Virus record (IMG/VR): IMGVR_UViG_3300031877_000004
Location: 1-38,728 of that record
DNA length: 38,728 nucleotides
Strand: one strand, 5' to 3'
Origin: a virus
This document shows positions 7,061 through 15,506 of the stretch, in pieces; the stretch's first letter is position 1, and the number at the start of each line of letters is the position of its first letter. The notes below the pieces were generated by a model, which saw only the letters and a list, made by a program, of their open reading frames with translations, searched no databases and was not told where the DNA came from. Position numbers and translations under genes: made by a program.

Positions 7061-7415
7061 GGGAAACCGTTACCTCCACGATAATGGTTGGCTTCTTATC
7101 TGAAGTTTTGGCTATGGGCGGGTCCAACAGAATCCTTAGAAGCATGTTTCCCGCTTGAGGGTCGTCAAAAATTCCGACTTCCGTGATAGTTTCGCCGTTC
7201 ATCTCAGTCCAGTCGACCACAAACTCGCAATGCACTTTGCCGAGAGACGGATAAGTTATAACGGTTAAGGTTTTGCGGACCTTTTCGGTTTGTAAGGCTG
7301 TATCGCTTGCCAAAGGTGTGTTCGTGCCTATACCAGCGGCTCCGTAGAGCATCTTGCTTTCGCCATCAGAAAACCAGCGTTCAACGCCCCAGTTTAAACC
7401 GACATCCGTGATCAT
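7053..7415 (-). CDS. Tail fibre/baseplate-associated structural protein
   Basis: The segment YGAAGIGTNTPLASDTALQT matches the 'GTGTTxPxxSDTAL' motif of a family of small tail-fibre-associated proteins in tailed viruses. Later blocks EVGIFDDPQAGNMLLRILLD and a terminal TIIVEVTVSRG are also typical, since in this family the C-terminal beta strands often state tail-fibre inclusion. At 120 residues it has normal size. It lies just downstream of the large tail hub gene. Confidence 0.65.
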   Translation of the reverse strand: MITDVGLNWGVERWFSDGESKMLYGAAGIGTNTPLASDTALQTEKVRKTLTVITYPSLGKVHCEFVVDWTEMNGETITEVGIFDDPQAGNMLLRILLDPPIAKTSDKKPTIIVEVTVSRG

Positions 7416-7421
7416 CCTTCC

Positions 7422-7697
7422 TCACTCCGGTATGTCTTGATGGAATTCTCGACCATCCTTCTTTTTGAAGTCGATGGAGACCACCTTGTTGTTTTCAACG
7501 TTGAGAGTTACCTTTTCCTCGTTTCTACCCAGCAACGCAAGTTTCGTCAGTTTTGCGGTTCCAGGTTCGGTTTCAACCTCGATTCTTTCCACGTAGTCGT
7601 GTCTTGGACCCCAATAGGCGAAGCACACGTATCTTCCGTTGTAGAAGATTTTGGTTCCATACGGCAGTTCTTCCGGCGATACTTCTTTTAAAGCCAT
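7422..7697 (-). CDS. Small beta-rich virion-associated protein (91 aa)
   Basis: The sequence is beta-rich and compact, with the regular alternation of FYNGRYVCFAYWGPRHDYVE and KVTLNVENNKVVSIDFKKKD. No membrane segment or catalytic motif is visible. It sits between the tail hub/fibre gene and a tail-fibre-associated gene, so a small tail-tip or chaperone role is likely by position only. Confidence 0.6.
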   Translation of the reverse strand: MALKEVSPEELPYGTKIFYNGRYVCFAYWGPRHDYVERIEVETEPGTAKLTKLALLGRNEEKVTLNVENNKVVSIDFKKKDGREFHQDIPE

Positions 7698-7709
7698 TTT
7701 TCATTCCTC

Positions 7710-10700
7710 CTAACTTATGTCTACGCAATCAACTTGGAAATTATCAAAAATGCCAAGCAACCCTCCAACATCGGAATAAACATTAAGGTATGCGTAATTA
7801 TCTTCCCAGTCAAGATCCGTCTGGCCCTCATATAGAAGCGTCCAGTCGCCGTCAATTCTTCTCCAAGCCTTAACCTTCTTTGTAGAAGGATTGTACATGA
7901 GTTTCATTCGACCCGAATTTTGGGTTTCCGCCGGACCATAATACAGATCCTCTTGTACACCGTTCACATATTTGCGAAGATTCCACGCATTTGGAGGGGT
8001 TGTTTCCCGTCTGATAATACGAAGCATCAAAAAATCTTCGAGACTCCAGGGCAAGCCTGATGTGCCAATGTGTGGACTTATAAATAATTGGATATGTTCC
8101 CAAGAGAGTGGTCCTGATGGTATTTGAGCGTAGGTTTTAGCGTAGAAATCTAGGGTGCCACGAGTTTTAAACTGGGTTTTTGTTCTCACGCCTTTTGTGT
8201 AATCACCAGAAGCCGTTACCGTTACCTCAAGGCGCTGATTTTGCTCTGCAACCGTGCCTCCGGTACCTGTTACAATCCACTTATTGGCGTCAAGGCTGTT
8301 ATCGTCGAAGTCGTCAAATATGTAACTCCAAAACTCGGCCGCATCCACAACTTCCAGAAACTCTCTTAAAGGCGATGTGAATAACTCAACCTTTTCAGCG
8401 TAAACGTCAGCCTTCTGGAGACGCTCAATGTATTCTTTGAGTCGCTTCTGCGGATCTGTTAAGGCGTGAGGTAGCCCAGCCAAGTTAATATCTGTAGTGA
8501 ACCTTGTTGAAGCGGGCGGAATCACATCAATTACTTCTCGAACTATCATCTCCTCATTATTGATATTCTGGTTTGGAACGTTCACGATGACAACTTCTCC
8601 GGCTCGAGTTTCAGGTAGTCCCCAAGGATGAACTAGGGAGCCCTTCACGAGCGGAGGATTCTTCAAAATGCTCAAGAAATAGTCCGCTGCTATCTGGGCA
8701 TCCTCTGGCGTCTTGAAATAGCTGCTCGTCACCTTTTCAGGCTGCAAACCATACTCAGCTATCTTAGCCTCGTCTTTGGCGATGCCCCAAGACTCGGATT
8801 CACCTTCAAACCTGACCTCGTCGATTTTGCACCATTCGCCAACGGGGGCCTCGCTAGGATAAAGGATGCCTATGTAATTGATTTCCTTCAACTGAGGCGA
8901 TCCTACTTCTTCAAATTCGATGTTTTGCACGAAGCCCACATTGAACTGGAAAAGCTCCTTCCATTTTGTTGTCGGCCAAAACTCCATGTAGTAATAATTG
9001 CTCTCATCCGTGGCTAAAATAACCTTGCAAGACTGCTCCGCTAAACTCTGTTTCATCCAAAACTTCAGTTTCTTTAATGCTAAAGCATTCATGTTGAGGT
9101 CTTTTGTCCGCGGAAAATAGATTAAATGTTCCGCGTTAGTTGTCTGTTTAGCTTTATAATGATCTCCGCCCCAAATGTCGTCATAATCTGGGCTGGTGTG
9201 GTCTAATTGATCATTAGGATTATAAACTTTAAAGAATCCTGTGAAGGGGAAGACAAGAGTTAAAACATCTAACTCGGCAATTGTGCTTCCACCGGGAACG
9301 GTTGCCTCCGCTACTTTTGAACCTGGCGAGGCCTGGGTTCCGCTCCAAAGTTCCACCGTCCAGTCAGGAGCGAGCCCTTCCACATAAATTTTTAAACCTT
9401 TATAAATTTTGAAGTTGTCTTGTTTGGGATATTGGAATGAATCGTTGTATGTGCTACCATAAAGGTAAATGTAAGCGTTGGTGAAACTTAATACTCGGGT
9501 TGCATTGCAGACAAGTTGATCATCAAGATAAACCTTTATGGTATCTGTTGTAATGATCACTTTCGCGATTTTCGTGTGGTCGGAAACGGGTCCACTATTA
9601 TAATGGATAATAGGATCATTTGGATAATCTCTTTCTTCAACCGCCCAGGTTTTCGTATTATCCCAGTCATTAAAACTGTTAACTTGAACATGATCTGTGT
9701 CTGTGGGGTTGCCGCTCGTTGTGTGTACTATGGAAAGAATTAACCGGTTTGATGTGGGACCGCTTAGGTTCTCTGAAATGATTTTGGATTCAACAACCAA
9801 ACTATTCAATGATTTCAAGTCTTTCGTAACTATATATCTGCGGTAAGAGTCCGTTATTTTTCTAATTTTATTGACGAGCTCTCCCGCTTCAACGTATGAG
9901 TCTCCTTCGCCTCCACCGTTAGCGCCCTTGTCATACTTTGTAAGATCGAGTGTATTGAAGGGATCATAAAGAATGAATCCGCTGCTTAATCGATAGAAAT
10001 CGTTGAGGACACCCTGCTCCAACACCGCCTTTAGGCTGGCTGTTCCGGCTTTCGCGTCTTGATCATTGCTTAAACTGCAGAATTCTGCTCCCCAACAAAA
10101 ACGCTGAGTGGAAATTACTACCTCATCGAAATGGAAAGTGCCTGAAACATTTGTTTCTCCATAATAGGAAGAAGGCATTATATTAATTCCATCAATATTC
10201 TTTAGCGCTTCCCCGATATCATATCCTTCAGGCCATATATAATCGGGTTTATAAAGGTCAATTATTATTGGCTTGGAAGGCCACCCTAAATAGTCATCCT
10301 TCCAAACATAATTTATCCAAACCAACCAACCTTGACATGGCAAATTCACTTCAAACCATTTACCGGAGTTTGTTCCATACCACCAAAGAAAAATGTACCT
10401 GTAACCAGACCAATCCGCCTGAGGATCATATCCATGAAAACAAGCCCAATATGCGTATGTTCCAGATCCGACAACAACTTTCGTGCTTTGGACTCCTGCT
10501 TTCTTTATGGTAGTGTCGGCAGAAATCACCGGCTCCGCTATAGTTCCGGAACCCCATTTATTAGGAGTCCAAAAGGTTTCATCGTCTTCCTCAATAATGT
10601 CAGGCGCGGGATTTTTCGTCCACTCGTCCGAGTCCGGTGGCACATTGTACGTGAACTTATCACCTTTCACAACGATCATGTTCCGAGCTTTCTTAGGGTC

Positions 10701-12188
10701 CCGTTGAAAGGCTCCGGCGTGAACGTTTGTTGCCGCATTTAACGTAAGCTTTTCATATGGAGGTGTCACGGGGAATAATCCAAGCCATTTAAAATAGAGT
10801 ATGCCTTCCCTGCCTGCTTTGGAGATGCCGAGCTTCACATTCTTTACAACTTTGTTTGCTCCCGTGATTATCGAGGTTAAATCCCATTCCTTCACCGTGT
10901 AAGATGTTGGCGCCGCCGTTAGGGCTTGAACGGTGTACTCCGCATCATCCTCGGTAACAACCTTAACAGAATATTGAGTATTAACATCTGAGCCCTTCAA
11001 TTCTAAAAGCAACTTTTTGTAGACAGTACTGTCTATAGACAAATTTGTCACACGATATAGGGTCCCGGCTCCGCCATCCGCCTTAGTTTTCATTTGGGCG
11101 ATGTCGCCGTCGGTTTCAAACTCTTTAGCGGTACAAGCCCATCCTTTCTCCCAAAAATCTTCCATCCAGCCAGCGTAACGAAGAAAACGTTTGCCGAGAG
11201 GATACAGGCTGGCATCCCTATTCGGTTCAACGTGAAAGCAGAGATCCAGTTGCTCAACCATCTCCACAAGTTTCTTAAGGGCTTCGTCATAGTCGCATTT
11301 CAAAACATCGATCTCTTTCTGAACATCTTTAATGCCGAAGGTAGTGAAGCCAAGAGCTGCTTGTTTCTCCGCCAAATCGAGGATATCCTTCGCAATATCG
11401 TCCGCATCTTCCTCCGAATATGTTTCAGCGATGAACCGCTGATACAGCAGGGCGGACCAGCCAAGCATGTTCAGGGTCAAGTAGTCTGCGCCATACTGGA
11501 CGCTTTCCGGATCTATGGCGTCAATATAGCCCCCGAAAAGCCTGTGGAAGTCACCGTTTTTCTTAACCCAAAGATAGGCTTCATCACGATAAGCGAATCG
11601 AGTTTTATGCTGCCCCCCGTGATTATCTATTATAAGCTGAAGAAAATCAGCTCGCTCATTTACACCTCCCGCATAACGGGGAATATCGAAAATGTCTCCC
11701 AAATCGTTATCATCATAAAACGGCGTTTCCTCGGTAAAAATGAAGAAATCTATCTCAACTTCAATGTCGTATCCACCTAGTGCGTTGTAAAAATAGAAGT
11801 CAAACCAATCGTTGGACGCTCCCCAATCGTCCACGTCGATCTCTTTAATTTTCCATTCGCCTAAATCGCTAAAGGGGGATTTCTCAATTAACTTGTCGGT
11901 TCCCTCGAGCGTTCCCCGCACAACAAAACTGGTTTCGTCAGGTCCGCTGTAGGAAACTATTCTATAACGTAAAATGAGTTTCTTATATTTACTGCAGTCA
12001 ATGTCGAAATCTTTCCACCAGTCATAATAATCCGTGAGGGCGTCCTCAATACTTACGTTTAAGACATCGCCATCGCATTCCTTTTCTATTTGAGGATCGG
12101 AATTCCACCCTGGTAAAGACGGGTCTGGAAAGTCCTCTCTATAACCCGCGGGCTTGCAGATGAGAAGCTGCACTTGGCGGCTAGTCAA
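7710..12188 (-). CDS. Giant tail hub/fibre protein with carbohydrate-binding-like domains
   Basis: At 1492 residues this is the largest gene and follows the tape measure, where the tail tip hub is expected. An N-terminal beta sandwich is followed by a hub-like region from about residue 165 to 330 (RYAGGVNERADFLQLII, then WVKKNGDFHRLFGGYIDAID). A central laminin-G-like jelly roll lies at about 730-935, a hub-type ending near 1190-1270 (ETRAGEVVIVNVPNQNINNE), and a second LamG/concanavalin-like domain from about 1288 to the end (FDDFDDNSLDANKW). Such domains suggest binding to host surface sugars. The TTG start overlaps the stop of a 46-residue gene. Confidence 0.8.
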   Translation of the reverse strand: MTSRQVQLLICKPAGYREDFPDPSLPGWNSDPQIEKECDGDVLNVSIEDALTDYYDWWKDFDIDCSKYKKLILRYRIVSYSGPDETSFVVRGTLEGTDKLIEKSPFSDLGEWKIKEIDVDDWGASNDWFDFYFYNALGGYDIEVEIDFFIFTEETPFYDDNDLGDIFDIPRYAGGVNERADFLQLIIDNHGGQHKTRFAYRDEAYLWVKKNGDFHRLFGGYIDAIDPESVQYGADYLTLNMLGWSALLYQRFIAETYSEEDADDIAKDILDLAEKQAALGFTTFGIKDVQKEIDVLKCDYDEALKKLVEMVEQLDLCFHVEPNRDASLYPLGKRFLRYAGWMEDFWEKGWACTAKEFETDGDIAQMKTKADGGAGTLYRVTNLSIDSTVYKKLLLELKGSDVNTQYSVKVVTEDDAEYTVQALTAAPTSYTVKEWDLTSIITGANKVVKNVKLGISKAGREGILYFKWLGLFPVTPPYEKLTLNAATNVHAGAFQRDPKKARNMIVVKGDKFTYNVPPDSDEWTKNPAPDIIEEDDETFWTPNKWGSGTIAEPVISADTTIKKAGVQSTKVVVGSGTYAYWACFHGYDPQADWSGYRYIFLWWYGTNSGKWFEVNLPCQGWLVWINYVWKDDYLGWPSKPIIIDLYKPDYIWPEGYDIGEALKNIDGINIMPSSYYGETNVSGTFHFDEVVISTQRFCWGAEFCSLSNDQDAKAGTASLKAVLEQGVLNDFYRLSSGFILYDPFNTLDLTKYDKGANGGGEGDSYVEAGELVNKIRKITDSYRRYIVTKDLKSLNSLVVESKIISENLSGPTSNRLILSIVHTTSGNPTDTDHVQVNSFNDWDNTKTWAVEERDYPNDPIIHYNSGPVSDHTKIAKVIITTDTIKVYLDDQLVCNATRVLSFTNAYIYLYGSTYNDSFQYPKQDNFKIYKGLKIYVEGLAPDWTVELWSGTQASPGSKVAEATVPGGSTIAELDVLTLVFPFTGFFKVYNPNDQLDHTSPDYDDIWGGDHYKAKQTTNAEHLIYFPRTKDLNMNALALKKLKFWMKQSLAEQSCKVILATDESNYYYMEFWPTTKWKELFQFNVGFVQNIEFEEVGSPQLKEINYIGILYPSEAPVGEWCKIDEVRFEGESESWGIAKDEAKIAEYGLQPEKVTSSYFKTPEDAQIAADYFLSILKNPPLVKGSLVHPWGLPETRAGEVVIVNVPNQNINNEEMIVREVIDVIPPASTRFTTDINLAGLPHALTDPQKRLKEYIERLQKADVYAEKVELFTSPLREFLEVVDAAEFWSYIFDDFDDNSLDANKWIVTGTGGTVAEQNQRLEVTVTASGDYTKGVRTKTQFKTRGTLDFYAKTYAQIPSGPLSWEHIQLFISPHIGTSGLPWSLEDFLMLRIIRRETTPPNAWNLRKYVNGVQEDLYYGPAETQNSGRMKLMYNPSTKKVKAWRRIDGDWTLLYEGQTDLDWEDNYAYLNVYSDVGGLLGIFDNFQVDCVDIS

Positions 12189-12321
12189 GCTTTAGGACCC
12201 TCTTCATGGCCTTAACACGGTTAATGAATGCTGTCTCAATGTCCTCACGGATTATGCGGCGTACATCCTTGGGAAACCGGTGGAAGGATTCTATGGCCTC
12301 CTTAAACTCTTCTTCACTCAA
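12181..12321 (-). CDS. 46-residue helical mini-protein before the tail hub gene
   Basis: This short ORF starts at TTG with GGAGGTG seven bases upstream (12329-12335) and encodes MSEEEFKEAIESFHRFPKDV, then a helical segment rich in Arg, Glu and Ile ending in KRVLKLD. Its stop overlaps the TTG start of the tail hub gene by eight bases. The strong ribosome site and exact coupling argue that it is real. It could be a chaperone or regulator of the giant tail protein; no family is recognised. Confidence 0.6.
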   Translation of the reverse strand: MSEEEFKEAIESFHRFPKDVRRIIREDIETAFINRVKAMKRVLKLD

Positions 12322-12418
12322 GCCTCTTCACCTCCATGTTTGGCGTGGATAGAGAGCCCCAGTTGCGAGGAAAGACACGGCCTATGGAGGAACCCAGAAA
12401 GGAGGGATCTCTACCCAT
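12314..12418 (-). CDS. Possible 34-residue mini-protein after the tape measure
   Basis: An ATG eight bases after the tape-measure stop opens a 34-codon frame (MGRDPSFLGSSIGRVFPRNW, then a short basic tail) that ends across the TTG of the next mini-gene. The ribosome site AAGGGCG is weak and the sequence has no recognisable feature. It is listed because the coupling pattern matches the rest of the operon; it may be fortuitous. Confidence 0.3.
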   Translation of the reverse strand: MGRDPSFLGSSIGRVFPRNWGSLSTPNMEVKRLE

Positions 12419-12425
12419 TTCGCCC

Positions 12426-14831
12426 TTAATCAAGCCCAATCCTCCGCTCTTCTTCAACCGTATAACGAGCTAGTTTGCAAGCGGTTTCACGGATATCCAT
12501 GTCGCTGGCTATGCTGCCCACGTAGATAGGACCTATGGATATGTTTCTTTCACCTCTCACACCCTGCGTGGTTTTGGGGACAGCTTCCATGATTCTTCTG
12601 GCAAAACCAGCCCGCCATAAAGCCGCTTCTGGTTGCGTTAAAACTAAGATTCCTTCCGGAGTCAAAGTCCACGGCTTATTATGAACTAAAACGCCTTCAG
12701 CAAAGTAGTTGTGTTCGCCATCCACTTCAAAATTGTAAACTGGACGCGATTCGGCGATCAAGTGGATTTCTTTAACTCTAATATATCCATTATTTTCGCT
12801 TTGAAGATACTCACCTATTTTTAAGTTTCCAGCTTTGACGAGGTTTCCGTTAACGTAAAAAGGATGACTAGGAGTTACCCGCAATTTTCCGTTGATTATC
12901 AGATAAGCCTCTGTTTTACCTCTAAAGGTTCTGGTGACGGTGCCGTTAACTACTCCCTTTTCCGAGTCCCAAGACTTAACGAGATCCCCAACGTTAAGAT
13001 TCTCTATGCTTTTCTTTGAGCCATCTAACATCGAAATCTTTGTTCTCGAAAGGAAACATCCTACCGTTCCTGCGGTTGCTGAAATTGTGGCAGTTCCTGA
13101 TTCCGGTGCCGCTGCTCCCGCTGCCTCGTAAACTGTTCTATAAATTGATGTGTAATATGTGTTTACGTAAACATCTTTTCCTTGAAGACTATTAATGTAT
13201 CCTTGCATCGCCGCGATGGCTGCTGCAACGTCTCCTTCGGCGTCGTCAAGGCATTGTTGCCATATTCGTGTGATTTCATCCCATTTGGCTCCGCTTAAAG
13301 CTTGCAACGTGGTAAGGCCGGACATGATTATGTTGATCTCTTCATCCGAGTACCCTTGCGTTTCTAATTGCATTCTTGTAAGAATTATACTGCGCATATT
13401 CTCCAATTCTTCTATTTTTGCGAGATAGCCCTCTTTCAGTTCTTCAGCCCTTTGAATCATTAGGTCCCGTTCTTCTCCGCTAAGCGTATCCGCTATTGCA
13501 AGCATTTCCTCAAACTCGGTTTCCATCTCTTTCGTAAGACTTTCAATCGCGGCGTCAATGTCCTGAACCATAGTCCACATCTTGTCGGGCTCAGCCTCTT
13601 TGAATGTGTCCATAAGGGCTTGTGCTTCGCCGAGTAGGCCATAACTAATCAATTCGTTAATGGAGGAAACCATGTCTTCCATTGCACTAGTCATTTCATC
13701 TCTTGTAGCGGTGCTCTTCTCGCCCATACACTCCTTAAACCGCTCCATAGCCGCCTGAGCTTTACCCACAAGTTCCTCCTCTAAAGTGGGAGCAACGGTT
13801 CCTATGGTAGCCTTAATCTCCTCAACTTTTTCCATAAGAATAGAGGAGGCTTCATCCCAAGTAATACCCCATTGATCGGCGAAATTCTGAACGATAACCG
13901 AAACCGCTGCAAAGTTTGGCTCCATTTCAGACAGAAAATCATAGACGAGGGACGCTGTTACACGTACATCATCTTGAAACTCCTGACTTTCCTTAGTGAA
14001 TACGTCAAAATACGACTTTTTGATCTTATCTGCACCCGTGATAAAGATTTCTGCGAGTTCATCAACTTGTTTTTCCACTTCAGGTAAGGTGTCTTCTATC
14101 GCTTTTAACCCTACATCTAAACCTTCAAAAAGCTCGGCTGTCCTCAAAGTTTCCTCTTGAAGCTTTTCCTCAGCATCTGAAACATCATATATATACTCCG
14201 CAAGCTTTTCAAAGGCGATGTACATCACACCAACCGCAACTGCTGCGATACCGATAATTCCTGCGGCAGCCACGGTTGTTGTTGCAAGAGATGCTTGCCC
14301 TGCAGCGACCGCGTCGACGGCTTTACTCAATTCCTTGTAAGCAACTGTTCCTCGGTCAACCGCCGTTATCACGCTGGGAATCGTGAAAAGCGCCGCTCTT
14401 AACATCGCCTCATCGAGATTGTTCTGGGTATAAGACAATCTTTCTTGAGTTACCAACACATCTCCGCATGCCGCTTCATAGGCCTCTTGGGCTCTTGCTG
14501 CTTCTTCACTATTGGCTCCGTGGTCAGCGATCGCTTTATTCAGTTTCTCCAAGGCATTATTTTGCCTTCTTTGAGCATCCTCCAGCGAGTTGGTGAGCCG
14601 CATCACCATAAGCTGCTGTCTTTGTATGTTTTCGTACATGCTGTAGAGGGCGAAGCCCGCAGTGACTACGCCGCTGACGCTCGTAGCCACATCTTTCCAG
14701 CTAACCTCAATTTTCTTAGCCTCTTGCTCCACCGTGTCCCCATAGCTTTTAACGTTTAACCCAGCCTGCGCTAAACCTTCTTTAGTCTGATCGATCAGGC
14801 TTAGAATGATTTTAACTTCTGGACTGGACAT
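12426..14831 (-). CDS. Tail tape-measure protein with embedded Hint domain
   Basis: The protein (801 aa) sets tail length and is threaded through the tail tube. The N-terminal 590 residues are helical and Ala-rich with long coiled coils (about 65-150 and 330-480) and a hydrophobic patch near 185-215 (AAAGIIGIAAVAVGVMYIAF), as expected. Residues 592-718 form an intein-like Hint domain, described separately, and 83 residues follow it. By the usual rule of about 0.15 nm per helical residue, the part before the Hint domain would span a tail of roughly 90 nm. It follows the tail-chaperone genes, in canonical order. Confidence 0.85.
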   Translation of the reverse strand: MSSPEVKIILSLIDQTKEGLAQAGLNVKSYGDTVEQEAKKIEVSWKDVATSVSGVVTAGFALYSMYENIQRQQLMVMRLTNSLEDAQRRQNNALEKLNKAIADHGANSEEAARAQEAYEAACGDVLVTQERLSYTQNNLDEAMLRAALFTIPSVITAVDRGTVAYKELSKAVDAVAAGQASLATTTVAAAGIIGIAAVAVGVMYIAFEKLAEYIYDVSDAEEKLQEETLRTAELFEGLDVGLKAIEDTLPEVEKQVDELAEIFITGADKIKKSYFDVFTKESQEFQDDVRVTASLVYDFLSEMEPNFAAVSVIVQNFADQWGITWDEASSILMEKVEEIKATIGTVAPTLEEELVGKAQAAMERFKECMGEKSTATRDEMTSAMEDMVSSINELISYGLLGEAQALMDTFKEAEPDKMWTMVQDIDAAIESLTKEMETEFEEMLAIADTLSGEERDLMIQRAEELKEGYLAKIEELENMRSIILTRMQLETQGYSDEEINIIMSGLTTLQALSGAKWDEITRIWQQCLDDAEGDVAAAIAAMQGYINSLQGKDVYVNTYYTSIYRTVYEAAGAAAPESGTATISATAGTVGCFLSRTKISMLDGSKKSIENLNVGDLVKSWDSEKGVVNGTVTRTFRGKTEAYLIINGKLRVTPSHPFYVNGNLVKAGNLKIGEYLQSENNGYIRVKEIHLIAESRPVYNFEVDGEHNYFAEGVLVHNKPWTLTPEGILVLTQPEAALWRAGFARRIMEAVPKTTQGVRGERNISIGPIYVGSIASDMDIRETACKLARYTVEEERRIGLD
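12678..13058 (-). other. Hint (intein-like/BIL) domain inside the tape measure
   Basis: Residues 592-718 of the tape measure start with CFLSRTKISMLDG (N-terminal nucleophile Cys), carry the block B motif TPSHPFYV about 62 residues in, and end with VYNFEVDGEHNYFAEGVLVH followed by Asn, with the usual penultimate His. At 127 residues it is a minimal domain with no homing-endonuclease insert. The residue after the terminal Asn is Lys, not Cys, Ser or Thr, so ordinary protein splicing should not complete. That is the pattern of bacterial-intein-like domains, which cleave but do not efficiently splice. Cleavage here would release the last 83 residues. Confidence 0.85.
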
Positions 14832-15083
14832 TTATGAATACATCTCCTTTTTCTTCATCTCCATTAACGCCCTTCGCCTAAGGATCTCCGCGCTTACGGA
14901 GCCATCAAGCTCGGGAAGCTGCGGTTTACCTAAGTCTCGTGTTGCCGCAAACTCAGCGTCGAAAAGAAGCCTTTCCCACCTCGTTTTCAAGTGTTTAAAC
15001 TCTGGATCCAGCAGATCACTTGGTCTCTGATGGTAAGTTTGCGCTACGAGGTCCACGGCGCCCCTTAGCTTTGAGCAGGCCAC
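14832..15083 (-). CDS. Tail assembly chaperone, downstream frame (frameshift product)
   Basis: This 83-residue frame overlaps the end of the upstream chaperone gene by 68 bases and lies directly before the tape measure, the position of the GT part of lambda-type tail chaperones. It has no ribosome site before its GTG at 15083, while the frame is open back to a stop in the CTAAG just upstream, so expression as a C-terminal extension by frameshifting is the simplest reading. The sequence is helical and charged (LDPEFKHLKTRWERLLFDAE, RRRALMEMKKKEMYS). Confidence 0.7.
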   Translation of the reverse strand: MACSKLRGAVDLVAQTYHQRPSDLLDPEFKHLKTRWERLLFDAEFAATRDLGKPQLPELDGSVSAEILRRRALMEMKKKEMYS

Positions 15084-15492
15084 GAAATTTTCTTAGTTCA
15101 CTCGCCCTCCCCGCGAAACCCACATGATTCATTGCGTGACTCACCAGAAATCTTCGGTCAGAAATCTTGATTTCATCGAATCCTAACTCGTCACTCTTGC
15201 TTGGTTTTCCCTCAACGATTCTAGGCTTGACAACGATGTTGGAAAGAAGCTTGATCTGGGCTTTGCGTTCATCCGCTTTGATGGCCTCTGTGGATTCCTT
15301 GGTGATTTCCTCTAGGCTGCGACGTTCATACTCTGCCTTTTTGTCTTCGTCAATGTGAAGAAGCAGGTGTTCAATCGGGTCCAAATAGCCCATCTCTATT
15401 TTTAACCCGCTTGGGCACACCACTTCCTCAGGCTTCCAAAGCTCGCGATAGTCTTCCGCGGATTCCACAGGCTTCTCCTTATCTGCAGCCAA
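15016..15492 (-). CDS. Tail assembly chaperone, upstream frame (G-like)
   Basis: The TTG at 15492 is chosen because GGAGG (15503-15507) sits ten bases upstream and overlaps the tail-tube stop; the longer frame from 15594 would lie inside the tail-tube gene. The 158-residue protein begins with an acidic, helical region (ADKEKPVESAEDYRELWKPE), continues with charged helices and ends in a basic tail (KAKGRRGPRSANLPSETK) that is read in the other frame as the start of the second chaperone. Gene order tube, chaperones, tape measure is canonical. Confidence 0.75.
   Translation of the reverse strand: MAADKEKPVESAEDYRELWKPEEVVCPSGLKIEMGYLDPIEHLLLHIDEDKKAEYERRSLEEITKESTEAIKADERKAQIKLLSNIVVKPRIVEGKPSKSDELGFDEIKISDRRFLVSHAMNHVGFAGRASELRKFRGLLKAKGRRGPRSANLPSETK
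15058..15067 (-). promoter_or_regulatory. Candidate frameshift site in the tail chaperone overlap
   Basis: On the minus strand the sequence CTAAGGGGCG lies in the overlap of the two chaperone frames. The downstream frame is +1 (equivalently -2) relative to the upstream frame. A run of four G read as AAG GGG CGC could support a -2 slip, as in phage Mu, or a +1 slip. Position and frame relation are seen; the mechanism is inferred. Confidence 0.4.
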
Positions 15493-15506
15493 GGAGCTTA
15501 GGCCTC

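Noticed and set aside
11094-11780. 228-codon plus-strand frame opposite the tail hub gene
   Set aside because: Antisense to a well-supported structural protein, no ribosome site, no recognisable motif.
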